From positions 1,364,001 to 1,428,000 of the forward strand of contig CP114121.1 of the NCBI GenBank assembly GCA_029959195.1: a stretch of DNA of 64,000 bases, given 5' to 3'. A program made the position numbers and the translations under genes. Positions 49,473 through 62,781 of this stretch are shown here, piece after piece (the first letter of the stretch is position 1; each line of letters starts with the position of its first letter). A model generated the notes under the pieces. That model was not told where the DNA came from. It worked only from the letters and a program-made list of their open reading frames with translations, and ran no database searches. Origin of the DNA: Dictyophora rubrovolvata. Taxonomy: Eukaryota > Basidiomycota > Agaricomycetes > Phallales > Phallaceae.

Positions 49473-51883
49473 ATGAGCCAAACTTCTTCAGAGTCGTACA
49501 CATCAAGCCCTAACAATACTCCTTCATCATCTATACCATCTTCCCCTACATCGTCTGTTTTCTCCAAGGATGTCTCTGAAGAAGACAAATTAGAAGCAGC
49601 GCGTCTCAAGGGCGACGCCAACAAAGCTTTTCAAGGTAAATTTTCTTTCTTAAAAAAACCGAAACTATGACTGATTTGAATTGACTCTGTAGAACACAAT
49701 TATCCAAAAGCTGCAACGATTTATTCGCTGGCCATCGAACGTAATTCTAATGACCCGACGTTATTCTGCAATCGTAAATATTTTATTCTAAAATCATTCC
49801 TGTCCTTGACGTGAAAATGCACTAGGTGCGTATACCAGAATGAAACTGGAAGAGCAAGGATATGCCATTGATGACGCGAGTTTGTTCCATTTCTTACTTT
49901 GTTTTCTTATCTTCAGCTTTTGACTTTTGGCAGCCAGAGCTATTGCACTTGATCCAAAATATGTCAAGGCATATTACCGGTTCGTACCCTATCCCTAATT
50001 ATACATTTGAAAAGCAATCTCAGCTTCATATTCAGTCGTGCTTTGTGCCAGATTGCTATTTTGCGACCCCAGCAGGCTGTCGCGGATTTGAAGAAAGTCC
50101 TTCAACTGGAACCACAAAACAAGCTTGCCAAGACACAGCTTGAAGCTACTCAGAAATTGATACGAAAGGCTGAATTTGAAAAGGTTGGTTTCATGCCCAA
50201 TTCGGTAGTACCAAATAAGATGAAGCAAACGTTACCCAGGCAATCGAACTTGGAGAAGAACAAGATGCAGCTGAGCAATGTCTACATGCGATCAAAGAAG
50301 GTAACCTACTCTTGCTACATAATTATACACGCTCTTAGTTGCATAAAGGCAGCTGCGATGTTGACAAATCCTACACCGGTCCTTGTTTGCCCCAGGATAA
50401 CGAGGGGCAACACAAAATATCACAAGATTTTATTGAATCCATGATTTCATGGTTCAAAGCGGGCAAGACGTTACATCGCCGATATGTCTGGGAAATTGTG
50501 CTAGGATGTTACAATGCCCTTTTAAAGGAAGAAAGTCTGACAGATATTGTTTTGGAGGAAAACATGACATGTGACATTATTGGCGACATTCATGGTACGT
50601 TTCAATTTATTTGCCAGACCTGTCTCTCATTCCTTTATAGGTCAATTTTACGATATGTTGCACCTTCTGCAGATGACCGGGACGCCATCAGATCGGCATT
50701 GCTTGGTTTTCAACGGTGACTTTGTTGACAGGGGCTCCTGGTCTGTCGAGGTGATATTGACGTTGTTTGCCTATAAATGTGAGTTTATAGTGTTTCATTA
50801 GCCGTGTCTTAACCCTGGTTGTAGGGTTACACCCCGACCGAGTCAAGCTTAACCGTGGAAATCATGAAAGTAAATCAATGAACTCGGTTTATGTAAGTTA
50901 TTTCAGGAATTCCATCCGATTCAGAGGCATTGACTATGTTGGCAGGGATTTGAGGGCGAAGTCAAGCATAAGCACGGGGAATTAACGTACAAGGTAGAGA
51001 ACATCTCATCCGATCTTGTTGGTTATCCCGCTCATGCTTCTTACTTAGCTGTTTGCACACGTCTTCACTGCATTGCCATTAGCTACCTTGGTTTCTGCAA
51101 CGCTTCCTCCCGCAGCATCTCCAGAAAGACCAATTCTTTCGCCAGAAGGCCGGAAGAGATATTTCGTTGTCCATGGTGGTCTATTCAGTCAAGATGGTGT
51201 AACTTTGGAGGATATCCGCAAAATACCTAGATTAGGTCAACAACCAGGAAATGAAGGATTGATGTGTGAGGTGAAGGATACCAAGCTTGTTGACTTGTCC
51301 TTTATTGACTTTGGAACAGCTTTTATGGACAGATCCACAAGACATGCCTGGTCGGGGTCCGAGTAAACGCGTAGGTTTTTGAAGTTATTAGTTTACGTTC
51401 CATTTGGCTTGATTATAAACCATCTTAGGGTGTCGGAATTGGGTTCGGACCAGACATCACGAAAGGGTGGTGTGAGCAAAACAAAATTACTGGCATTTTA
51501 CGTTCACATGAAGTTCGTCAAGGTGAGTAAAAATTTCTGTTCTCAATTCAGTACTCGTCTTAGACGGAACTTCTATTAGGGGGATATGCCGTCGAACATG
51601 GTGGACTATGCACCACAGTACGTTTCAATGTCAGGCTACTTGATCAAAAATTTAGACTTGACCTGTTAGGTCTTTTCCGCCCCCAACTATGTGGACCATG
51701 TTGGTAATAAAGGTGCATTTGTAAGTACCACTGTTCCCAGACAAACTGCTGTGTGATTTGCGTTTTCGTTTTCAGGTTCGTATTGATGCCCGCGGCACTC
51801 AAACGTATACAACTTTTGACGCACAAGAGCATCCCCCCGTACGTCCCATGGCGTATGCATCTCCGATGGCTCGTATGATGTAG
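49473..51883 (+). CDS. PPT1: serine/threonine protein phosphatase 5
   Basis: Sixteen exons (49473..49635, 49693..49773, 49826..49879, 49934..49979, 50036..50183, 50240..50300, 50349..50594, 50641..50778, 50825..50892, 50946..50993, 51049..51270, 51320..51370, 51429..51522, 51580..51617, 51670..51720, 51776..51883) give about 538 aa. After a Ser/Pro-rich start come three TPR repeats ([51 protein letters not shown]) that bind Hsp90. The PPP catalytic domain has [39 protein letters not shown] and [16 protein letters not shown], with all metal ligands (Asp, His, Asp, Asn, His, His). A 25-residue Ala/Pro-rich insert lies between [10 protein letters not shown] and the VVHGG block. PP5/Ppt1 dephosphorylates Hsp90-Cdc37 clients and is held inactive by its TPR domain. 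Confidence 0.95.
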
Positions 51884-52178
51884 ACTTACCGGGGAGATTC
51901 AAGTTGGCATGAGGATGATAGCATCTAGTTCAGAAATCTGAGGTTGGGAAACGACTTGTTTGGACTTAAACCCTGTAGATTCCATTATGAACTGTTACTA
52001 TTCAAGTGGCGTGAATCATAAATTGTTAAAGATGAAGTAGAGCAAAAGTCGAGTCGTAATTGGCGGCTGCCTGTATAATTTTATCTGCTGACGTAAGTGA
52101 TACTTTCTTTCACGCCTCCCGCATAGTTCCCAAATAGTACCCTTCTAATATCAAGCTCAACAGTCAATCTTTCTCGCA

Positions 52179-54947
52179 ATGAACAACAAGAGTCTGGCGG
52201 CGTTTTTCAATGCCGATGACGATGATAATCCTCCAATCCCAGTGCGATAGGAATTGCCTCACGTTTCATATAGCTAACCTGGTGCTCGTTTTCAGCAAAA
52301 AAGCGTAGACGACCATAAACTATCGCAATTCACTCAAGGTATCTTTGTTATATGAGGGGCCTAGTGCATCATGCTCATTATATCCATATATGTCTAGGTC
52401 CTGTTAAGAAATCCAAGCGTGATAAAGAACGAGAGGCCGCAGAAGCCAAACGACGGTCAGTGTGCTCCATTCTGCTCCATACCGCTTCAGCTCACAGATG
52501 GATTCAAAAAGAGAGGAAGAAGAGTACACCGCCAAAGCCTATGCCGAATATCTTGATACCTTTGACACAGAGGGTGCTTCAAAAAACAAAAAAGGTGGAC
52601 TGGGCTTTGTCAAAGCAGGAGGCAGAGAAGAGCTATACCCTTCACACTCTGGCAGCAAGCGTAAATTCAATAGCGTAAGGGTTCCCTCACAATGTACAGC
52701 GATCTACATTCCTACACTTGTGCCATAGTATTCTCCTTCGCCAGAACCGAACCCTAATCAGGTTCCTAGATCAAAAGGAAAGCGTGCTATGGACACGTTT
52801 TTGGAGGAGTTGAAAAGGTTATTAGGTCACATTTTAATCATAGCGCTATGACTTATTTTTGTCCATTCAGAGATGAGGAAGAACGAGAAACCAAATTAAG
52901 ACGGCGAGCCGATAGTGAGTTCTAATCAAACTTATGCCAGACATTTTCTAAAATCTCCTTGCAGCTCATGGGAAATCTGTCAGCTCAATCGTTGGTAGGT
53001 TTCATATATATTGACAAGATCTGACTTTTAATGCATTCTCCTAGCGTACGAGAGTCAAACTGGCAGTAGAGATCGTGGAGATCCTGCTGTGAGATTTTTT
53101 TCTCCTCTTGTACTTTTTCAGATGTTTCATATCTTCTAGACTTCCAATATCTTTGTTGGCAATATCCCTCCCAATGTCACGGAATCTGTATTTGGCAACT
53201 TTTTTGCGAAACTAGGACCTGTGGGCTCAGTAAGCACTTTGAATTTTCGCTGAAATTCCGTCTGAATTCAGATCAAGGTGAAAATTATGTGGCCTAGAGG
53301 AGACAACCCTCTACAAAGCTCCGAAGGCCGGCGTCCTCGATCGGGACTCAGTGGCTTCGTGTCGTATATGAAAAGACGCGACGCTGAAACGGCCGTGCGA
53401 GACATGGACGGTTATGAATGGCAAGGACACGTCTTACGCGTAGGTTGGAGCAAGGCTGTTCCTATTGCAGCCAAGCCAACTTATGGTATGTTTGTACCTT
53501 CTTTGATATTCCTTAATAATTCAATATGCTATAGGTATTGAAAGATCACGCTCGCGGTCGCGTTCTCGTTCACAGTCTTCTAATCGACGCTATCACAGTA
53601 GGAGTCGAAGCCGATCGCCACTTCGACACCGGTCTAAAAGTCCTTCAAGGGATAGGTACTCGCGACCCTACAGTAATCGATCATATAAACGTAGCCCATC
53701 ACCTCGTCGATCACGCCCTCATTCCCCTGATGAGCGTGATCTTGATCCTGAAGAAGAAACATTTATTCAGATCGTTGCCCATAAAATCAAACAGCAAGGG
53801 AAAGAATTGGAAGACGTATTAAAATTTCAAGAGAAGGGGCGATCGAAGTTTTCATTCCTATGGGACGAGAAAGTGAAGTCTGAGAACTAATCAGTCACTT
53901 AGATACATTTACTAATTATATGCTCAACTTAATACAGAGTCCTGGACATTTTTATTATCGTTCACTGTTGAGATCTAGCAAGGACGTCCGGGGTGTATTC
54001 GAAGATGAGGTATACTATCCAGTGTTGATCGTCGACTTTAAACTGACTTCAGATTTTAGGGTTATAATTCCATCTATTCCACGGACTCTGCCGAAGAATC
54101 TGAGAAGGAGCGAGTTCGGAAAGGGCGGTTAGGCAAATATGCCAAGAAACGGTTTGAAGCTATGTTGAGAGGACTCACTGGTCGTCGAGGCGATTTGGCC
54201 CGTTGTATGGCATTTAGCCTTGAACACGCAGATGCTGCAACGGAAGTAAGTCACTGTGCTGAGTTAGCTTTCTTTCATTACTGATTATTTATATAGATTG
54301 TCGATCTCATTGTTGCTTCACTTCTTGTTGATGGGACCCCTGTCCCACGCAAGGTGGCCAGGTTATATCTGATCTGTGATATTTTACACAACTCAGCTGC
54401 CTCAATTCCGAATGCGTGGAAGTTCCGCCAAGAGTTTCAGTCTCGACTTGGTCTAGTCTTTGACCATCTTTCGACAATATATCATTCCTTTCCTGGACGC
54501 ATAACAGCAGAATCTTTCAAGGCCCAAATTATCTCTGTGGTTGAAGTCTGGGAAAATTGGATCGTCTTTCCTGCTGAAACAACTTCCGAGCTGCGGAATC
54601 GCCTTGAAGGTATTAGGGAGGTCAATTACGATATAGAAGAACAGGAATTTGAGACGATTACAGTCGAGCCAACGCCCCAGTCACTCCCACTACGCTTCAA
54701 AGCCAGCACCTTTAAACCAGCGGAGCCGGTTGAATCTAAGAACGAGGATAAAGACAAGGAACTACTAGATACAGGGGATGCTACTTCTGAGGCCATGTCA
54801 CTCGAAGGCGATTCAGATAGTGACGTAGATGGAAAGCCATTGGAGGACGACATTGACGGTCAACCAATGGACGACGTTGATGGTGAACCCATAGATGATA
54901 TGGACGGTGAACCTCTCGATGATGTGGATGGGGAGCCCATGGCTTGA
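52179..54947 (+). CDS. SR140/U2SURP U2 snRNP-associated splicing factor
   Basis: Fourteen exons (52179..52241, 52296..52338, 52398..52459, 52498..52674, 52729..52817, 52871..52914, 52965..52994, 53045..53088, 53140..53229, 53272..53485, 53535..53872, 53938..54009, 54060..54245, 54297..54947) give about 700 aa. Domains: a basic N-terminal region with GGLGFVKAGGREELYP-type blocks, an RRM (SNIFVGNIPPNVTESVFGN; GLSGFVSYMKRRDAETA), an Arg/Ser stretch, a SURP module (FIQIVAHKIKQQGKELED; SPGHFYYRSLL), and a CID (MLRGLTGRRGDLARCMAF; VARLYLICDILHNSA). The order RRM-SURP-CID is diagnostic of SR140/U2SURP, which links U2 snRNP, SPF45 and CHERP in 3' splice-site choice. The acidic C-terminus carries imperfect repeats of D-x-D-G-x-P. 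The short intron at 52460..52497 (38 nt) is uncertain by one residue. Confidence 0.9.
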
Positions 54948-55077
54948 TAAAGATTAAAGTAAAGAATGGCATAAATGTAATTTTTTGGGAATGTAAATGA
55001 TATAAATACATGCAAAGCGCGACCGGCAACGATATGAACTCCCTCCAAAGACATTTGTTTTCCAAAGTAGCCATAAA

Positions 55078-58000
55078 TTAGTAGTCCTTGGCGTTTCGTC
55101 GCCCTTTTGACTCAATAAATTCCATGAGAGCATTTTTAGCCGTCTCGAGGCAATCTTCGGATCCTACAATAGTAATGACGTTATCATCGCGTCCCACGGT
55201 GATGTCTGCTCCTGTCTCCAACCGCAATCGAGAAATATTTGCACCTAAAAACGAATTATAAGCTAATGTTTGAAAATACCATCTGCTATACGCACCTTTA
55301 CTACCCACGATCCGCGGAAAAACAGATCTATCGGAAACGACCAAGAACCCAACGTAAGCAGCCTTCTCAGCTCTCTCGATTGCGGCGGTAATAAAGGACG
55401 TCGCTTTGTCGAGAGACGTTTGATCTTTTGCCCTGAGGGTCCATTCAGATGATCCTTCTTCAGCATCCCGGTAGTTAGGTACCACTTCCCACCGCACTTT
55501 TTGTGGGCTAGAATCGTCATCATCGTCAATACGCGCAACATGTTCAGAGGGTTGGGGGTTAGAGGGTTTCGACGGAACAGCAGAGTAATCGACCTGAACA
55601 CCATGAGACCGCAAAGTTCTAAGCAAATGTCCTTGTTGAACTATCGCATTATGGTATTTGAGAGGTACAGATATAACCTCTCTTATAGCATCGGCCGCCG
55701 TTGCCCTAATTTGTTTTTTGATATCGTCGATGGTCTTTTCAACAGCAGGTTTAGGCCCGGCTACCTTGACGATGTCGGCTGGATCCACATTTTCTAACTC
55801 GCTTGCATTTTGAGGATCCCCTGCTTGTTGGTACGATCTAGAACCAGGGAACTGGATTTGTGTTTTGTGACGGTCTTGCAATTCCTTCGCATGATGCAAT
55901 GTGAGCATGTATGCAAGCTTGCCAAGTTAGTAAACATACGTTCAGATGTTGCCCTCCACGGCCAATCATAATTTTATGTTGAGAAGACGGAACTGCTACT
56001 CCTATGACAACCCGATCGCGCAAATTTTCTACCGCCTTCTCCAGCTCAGCCTTCACCTTCATTACTAGAGCTGGTTCCCCACGCAACCGCACTTCATCAG
56101 ATGGTTCAAACTGTCTAGGGCTGTTGCAATTAAGTGAAAGTTTCAGCCTAAGTCAAACGGCGACTCTTACAAATGAATGAGAGATGCCTGGGCCCTGGTG
56201 TCCGCAGGTCCGCCACACTTATTAATGAGCTCCTTCAGCTCCTGGCCACCAGCCCCAATCAATGATCTATGGTACTTGTTTTCTATGGTAAGAACTACGG
56301 TAGTCTCTTCGGGGATATTCTCGACGATAGATAGGATAGCAGTTTTAGCGGCGGCGATGGACTTTTTGGACCCTCTCACAGTGATCGTCACATTTTGAGC
56401 ATTGTCAACAGGTTTTTCGACGTCGATCTGAGCATCTGTATCGTCTCTAATCTGAATAATAGAAGCACCACCTTTACCAAGTATGCGCGGTACGGTGCGT
56501 GCCGGGACCTGAAAGACTAAAGTGTTGTTTGACTCCTTTTCAAACTCTACAGCCTATCGTACCGGTCAACGAACTTCAGCGATGAATTGAGATACGACAC
56601 GTACATCTAGAATTTCAGCCTTGGCACCAGCGACTCCCTTCTTACCTCCTCGGATCGACACCTCATCCGACTTAAGGGATTCACGCCCTTTGCCGAAATC
56701 ACCATTCTCCTGATTTTCACGAGGGAATGTGATTTTAACATCATATTTTTCCTAAACAAGACTCAGAAAAAAATTAACAAGCGAGTACCAGAGGGAAGTT
56801 TTCTCACCTCCATCCTTATGACATATTTGCCATTTTGTCCGATGATTGAGGCATGATATTGACGGGGTACACGGATAATTTCCGTTGTTTCATCAGCCAG
56901 TCGGTCAGTTTGTGCAAGAATCCTCCGTTTCGCCTCTTCGACGTTTTCCTTTCTACCAGTAATCTAGAGTAATTGAATATGATGTTGAAATTTCATTATC
57001 CATTATCCCGCCAGGCTCACCTTGACCCTGGACTTAGAAGCGGGAGGAACCGAGCTCTTCTTTTTTTTGGAGTCTTTCTCCCTTTCCCCCCCCTCCGCCT
57101 CGTCTTGAAAGTCAAGCTTAACGCCCAGTTGTTCTCTCAAACTACCAAAGGACATAGATGAATTAATAGCGCAACACGCAAACGCCAATCCCTTACCGAT
57201 TAATCCCAATACCTTGAGCGCCTACAATTTTACCGACAAACTCTCGGAGAACGTCGAATTCGACCGACTGATTAATTAATCATGTGTCATGGCAATGCGC
57301 GAGACATATAAAGGAAAGGACTCACGTAACTGTTGTCAATTTCATCATTCTTAGCATCCTCGACAATGCGCAGGATCTCCTTCGACGCACGATCGACATC
57401 AGCACTAACACCTTGAATGGCAATAATGTCGTCGTCCGTAGACTCGTCCAGCTTGAGGAGTTTCCTTGCTTCAGCTCCGAACTTGATCACAAGTGTGCGC
57501 TCTTCCCCTATGATGGCGTTCAACGTCGTCCCATTTTGTCCGTTGACAGCACCATGCCATTTCTTATCAACCTGGATAGAAATATTCTTGACATCGGCGG
57601 CTTCCTTGTTCATCTTTTCCAGCTCCTTTAAAACTTTGTCCAGGTGTTCAATCTTTTTGTCAGGAGACGGGGAAGATGGAGAGAACGGATCATAGACGAG
57701 AACCACAGAGGAAGACTCCGTCGACTCAAGGGGGAAATAAACTATAACATTGTGTGCATCGTGGAGCTGCTTCAATCTACGTCACTGATGTTAGGAGAGG
57801 GATGAAGGGAAACTAAATAAGCATACTCGCTTTTTGACGTTTTTGCCCTGGATGATTCGGTGAAGAAGCCAGTCGATCTCGACAGTCTTAGTCCCGGAGT
57901 AAAGCTTTCCAATGAGTTCTGACAATGTCTTCACAGCCGAGTCAACCTTGGGCTTTTCGCCTACAAATTCGATATTGACACTGGGCTTTTTGTTCACGGA

Positions 58001-59563
58001 GGCCAGAGACGGAAGATAAACCGTTACACCTGAATTTTCAGGAGCCAAAACATTCTGATAGCCAGTCTGGTATATGTAAGTCAACAATTCAGTTGCAAAC
58101 CGAGCGGGACCAGGAACGGGGAATTCGTGAATGTATTGGGAATTCGCTCTCTACAATCGAATTCAATAAATAGAGCCGTGACAATTTATATATAACTAAC
58201 TTACTTCCATGACAACTTGCAAACCAGCCGAAAGGTCGTTAGGGAAACCCCAGATGCGGATTTCTTCCCCATCATCGTCTGAATTGGGTAGAACGACTGA
58301 GCACTTTGACTTGACAAAAATCTCCTGGCTGCCGTTGCCAGTAAGAAGACGGTGTTGACGTTTGGGAAGTTGTATCGTAACATTTTTGAGATTCTTTGTC
58401 AAGTCCTCTATGGCCAGTTTGATACGTTCGGCGGCACCGTTAACTGCATTCCGGTCACCTTCAATCAATATGTCCCGTTCGACACTTTTAAAAGAAAGCC
58501 ATAACTCTTCTCCAGGGGCTGCAGCCGCTTCATAAAAGCTTTTGCGAGAGAGTATTAGGGGAATCATTTGAGGGGGAATGTCGCGAACACGCTGAGACAA
58601 TTTGGACATCTTGGCAGCAACGATAGCTAGTATGTGAGCTTTAGCTTCTTCGACTGAAAATTCAGCGCCTTGGACAGAAATTGCCACCGATTGTTCTTCG
58701 CCTTCATCTACGGGGGTAGAAACGCGGGGTGAAGGACTAGTACTTGCATGACCGTTTTTGGGAAGATCGGTTTCGGCAGAATCTTTACGGGGTATATCTA
58801 TTTTGACGCCAGTCTGCTCTCTGATTTGCTTCAACGTAGCGCCTGACAAGACTGTCAGCGTGATATTGCTGAGGTTGTAAGGGGTTTTCATACCTCTAAC
58901 ACCAATAATGGAGGGGATGGTTGAAGCAGGGACGTTAATCTTAACCAAGACCTAATTGTCAAACAGTAGTAAATACGGCTGTTTCTTTTAAGAAAAAAAT
59001 CGAAATGCTACAAAAACGTACGCGGGGACTAAGATTGACAATTAGCTGTCGCTTAGCCTTCTCAACCTCCCTTTCAGATTCACCTTTTATGAAGAAAGTA
59101 GTACGACCGCTTTTACGTTGAGTCGAAGCTTCTACCTTGACGCGAAACCTGAGCATGATGGTCTTTAAAGCATCTGCCAAAGTACCCGGCTTGTTGTCTC
59201 TGCCAGCATGGGATAAATCTACAACACTAAGGTCAAAAGAGTCCGAAACACCGGTACTTTTGACGGCTGTTGGCTTAATACGCGGTGCATTGTTCCAACC
59301 TGGCTGAGATACGGAAGCCTTTGCTGGAGCAGAGGGGGCCAGAGAAGGAAAAGCGACGGAAGAATCTGTATCAAGGGCTGAAGAACCATTGGGTACGACT
59401 GGTTGAACAGACGGCTCATTATTTCTGGAAAGAGAAGGAAAAGGATCGGGAGCCCCCTCCAACTCATGTCGGCGCTGTAGCTATTTCAGCAAAAAAAAGC
59501 TTTTTGAAAGCGCAGGAAGGAAGAATTAATTACCTGGAGGTCAGCCGCAGAAAGAGTGGTCAT
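55078..59563 (-). CDS. SCP160: vigilin/Scp160 multi-KH RNA-binding protein
   Basis: Fourteen exons (59534..59563, 59022..59462, 58894..58951, 58205..58842, 57831..58150, 57326..57776, 57197..57267, 57021..57141, 56808..56963, 56605..56751, 56171..56553, 55940..56120, 55296..55884, 55078..55244) give about 1,250 aa. About ten to twelve KH repeats can be seen; intact GxxG loops include IIGVRGATLK, IVGAQGIGIN, IIGQNGKYV, ILGKGGASI, LIGAGGQEL, MIGRGGQHL and IVGSKGANI, while others are degenerate (IQGKNVKK, LTGNGSQE, IVQQGHLLR). An N-terminal ~150-residue region is Ser/Pro/Ala-rich. This repeated KH layout over the whole length is unique to vigilin; yeast Scp160 binds polysomes at the ER and affects codon-biased mRNA translation. 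The intron at 57777..57830 needs a GC donor (gcgagt). It is convergent with SR140 (130 bp between stops) and divergent from the Pff1-like gene. Confidence 0.93.
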
Positions 59564-59778
59564 TGTGAGAAGTCCAAATTATAGATGATAACCAATTGAC
59601 GGGTGAAGGATAACCAAAAGAAAAGGGAATAAATGTCAGGAAGCCAAACCAGCAACGACAAACTACTTGGTTGAAGACGTGGGCGTTTCCAAGTTGGCAG
59701 GGGTTTGATTACGTAATACAGACCACCCGGCAATCCGCCCGGTGCCAGGAATGTCGTCGACACCAGGCTCTCTCCAGG
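59564..59778. promoter_or_regulatory. 215-bp divergent promoter, SCP160 / PFF1
   Basis: 215 bases between the two start codons, including a short A-rich and G-rich stretch. The two genes, one ER-polysome associated and one vacuolar, must share this region for their promoters. No specific element is clear. Confidence 0.45.
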
Positions 59779-62577
59779 ATGACGGTCTGGACGTCTCACA
59801 AAACATTGAGCCTTGCGGCTCTTCTTTTTTATCCGATTATATTTATTTTCACTATTCGCAATTATCAGCCACCAACTCCCCCTAACCCTGGCTCGGAAGG
59901 CCGAGGACTAAATCTCACCGAAGCGTTGGTAGATCTTCAATCCGCGAGTTCCCCAGTTTCTTTAATCCTTAGCCTAAACCTCATATATTCATTCCTATAG
60001 ATCACCACACGACCTCATCCATACAATTCACGTGCCAACGATGCCATTCGCTCATATATTTTGACTCGTCTTGAACAAATTCAAGGCGAAACTGGTGCCC
60101 TCATAATCGACAATGACATGTTCTCCAACGTCACTTGGTATGCCGATAAAGCCGTTCAGTATTTCGAAGGCAACAACATCGTTGTCAAGATTGAAGGCCA
60201 AATTCCTGCATTAAAGGCTGTTCTATTTTCGGCTCACTATGATTCGGTGTATGTTAGCTACGGAGTTACCGATGATGGCATGGGCATAGCAACTCTTCTC
60301 CAACTCGTGTCATATTTCGCCAATAATAAACCCTCTCGATCAGTCGTATTTAACATCAATAATAACGAAGAAAGTGGTCTTCACGGTTCTCATGCGTAAG
60401 ATCATTCCAGCACAGCTGGCATATCGTTGCTCGTTGCTTACTTTGAGATGTAGTTTTCTAGAACATTCATGGTTCAAGGATGTTGCTTTCTTTCTCAATT
60501 TGGAGGGAGCAAGCGCAGGAGGGTAAGTAACATATCCCTTGCTTGTTTACATTATTTATATAAAATGGATCAAGACTCCCCATTGTCTTTCGCACTTCCT
60601 CCTACCAGGTTACTCAAGCTTTGAGTAAATCCTCTCATCCTCATGGTTCGAGTTTATACGCAGACGCATATGCTCTCGGTTTGATTCGATCTGGCACCGA
60701 TTATTCGGTTTATACTATTGCCGGAATGTCTGGACTTGACTTTGCATTCTATCAACGCCGAAGTTATTATCATACTTTGAGGGATACAATCTCTAGCCTA
60801 AATGGACATGGCTCTTTATGGGCATTCATGGACTCATCCCTGTCAATGGGTATTGCCTTGTCTCAGATTGAACCCGTGGACACTGCTGACTCGCAGGACA
60901 ATCAAACACCGCTTTATTTTGACAGTAAGTCCCTCTTCCAATTGAATCTAGTGGCGACTCTCATTATAGTTATAGTCTTTGCAACCGCCTTGGCTCTATT
61001 CACCTTGAAACATTTCTTTGTTGCCAATATAGTTCTTCTTGCGATAGGCGTCGGCTTTTATATTCTGCATGGTGTCTACGCCAGTCGTTCTTTTTTATCG
61101 CTCCAACCCCTTTCGAAAGAAACAATTTATCTTCCACTTACCAGTATCTTTTCCGTTACTTTATTGGTTGGACTCTGCTTCACATATGTATTTATTAATC
61201 CATATGTAAGTGTCCTATCAGTAGAACCACAAATTTACCACAGATTTGACTTTTATGGCTTTTTTAGATTGTTCATTCCTCAAAATATCTGGTGGCGTTT
61301 TCCTTTTGGATCCTAGCATTCGTTTCTGTTCACTTGCCTTTGTCTTACCTCGCTCAAGGTTTACACAAGACTATTCTCTATGAAATGAATCTATTCTGGT
61401 GGTTTATTCTGTTACTCAACGTCGTCTTGTTAATTCCCCGAGGAATTGGAGGGCTATACTTCGTGACATTTTTCTATGCGACCTCCTTACTGGCTCTTGC
61501 AATATCATCCTTGGAAACTAAAGAAACTGTTGAACATAATGCCGAAGTTGATTCCGACCCTCAAAGCGAAACAACGCCTTTGCTACCAAGAAGGGCCGAA
61601 CAAAACCAGATATCGCGGGCGAATTACGGCTCATGTTGGTTGTGGTCTTTGAAAATCCTTTTGTGCGTTCCGGTACCTGTCTGTTTAATAACACAGATAG
61701 GGATCGTTGTTTTGAATGCACTATCACAAACATTGCCTGACGGCAGTTCTGCGATGCTCGGTAAGCCTGATACGTTTAAACTTTGTATGTATATGCACTC
61801 ATGTGGAGTGTCTTCTTCGTAGTCTATGCCTTTATTGCTCTGTTGAGCTTTTTACTTGTGCGCCCCATGGTCCCGTTTGTCATTGTGATACACCGCAACG
61901 TGTCATTCGCACTTATCTTGCTGTTCATATTGATTTCTGGATTTAACTTGCTCTCGCGTCCTTTCTTGGAAGAGTCACCGCTAAAAGTGTTTTTCCATCA
62001 AAACGTTAATCTTACAGACAACACCAATATTGTGCATTTAGCTGGACTAGAAGGCTACATCCAACAAATTGTCCATCAAATTCCTTCCGCTCTCTATGAT
62101 CCTATCGTTTGTGAACCTAACGAGCGTGGTCTGACGGCGTGCAGTTGGAGTAGTGTCGCGACGATAACAAGAGAGATGGTGTCGGTGTCCACCGAAACAC
62201 TCCAACCTGGCCAAGTCACTCTCAAATTGAAGGGGGAAGACACGCGCTTTTGCAGGATTCGGTTTGACAATCCTGTTGTCTCCTTCCACGTGCACGAAAC
62301 CACTGGGGATATACAAGCTGGATATCCGCTTCCTGGAAACGGAATCCAGGAATTGCGCTTATGGAGTCGTGAAAGAGGCAAAGAATTTTTGGTGGATGTA
62401 ACGTGGCCAAAGAACGAAACTCTCCGTGGCCGCGCTTCCTGCCAATGGAGTGACTCTGAAGACTGGGGAAATCGCAGTCCTGCCTTCCAAGAAGTTCTCG
62501 CATTTTTACCCTCGTGGAGTCTTGTCAGCAGCCTTAAAGATGGCCCAGTCGAGGCGTCGCTGGAGTTTGCTGTTTAA
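59779..62577 (+). CDS. PFF1: vacuolar membrane M28 metalloprotease, Pff1-like
   Basis: Seven exons (59779..59943, 60001..60395, 60454..60522, 60575..60924, 60970..61205, 61268..61760, 61823..62577) give about 820 aa. The first membrane helix is at residues 8-28, followed by the M28 peptidase domain: ITTRPHPYNSRAND, VLFSAHYDSV and GVTDDGMGIATLLQL with zinc ligands His and Asp, NNEESGLHGSHAFLEHSW with catalytic Glu-Glu, and RRSYYHTLRDT with a C-terminal His ligand. Then come about eight membrane helices and a lumenal domain of about 250 residues. This is the plan of yeast Ybr074/Pff1 and its relatives in the vacuolar membrane. Their substrates are not well known. The first intron (59944..60000) fits best with a GC donor; a GT alternative keeps the frame but inserts four residues. 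The intron 60925..60969 is 45 nt and in frame, so it could be retained. Confidence 0.88.
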
Positions 62578-62596
62578 ATATTTCTGGTCTTTGAGC

Positions 62597-62604
62597 TCAC
62601 GTGA
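62597..62604. promoter_or_regulatory. TCACGTGA palindrome upstream of the last gene
   Basis: Same 8-bp palindrome as at 35153-35160, located 178 bp upstream of the ATG at 62782 and 20 bp after the PFF1 stop. A bHLH binding site is possible; chance occurrence cannot be ruled out. Confidence 0.25.
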
Positions 62605-62781
62605 CTCTTTAAATGTATTTGTCTCTGTAGCCGACGCTTCTTTACTGTCGACCATCACAGAGCCCTGTTTACCGCACACGCGAAACCTCGCAAAATAAAT
62701 AAAAAGTTTCATTTCAAGTCAATAGTTCGCTGCGAAAGAGAGGGAGCTGCTTCCGTTACGCTATTCTCGACGTTTCATTTC

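Noticed and set aside
55270-57695. Several plus-strand frames of 60-115 codons opposite vigilin.
   Set aside because: They overlap confirmed KH-domain exons on the minus strand and show no family motifs.
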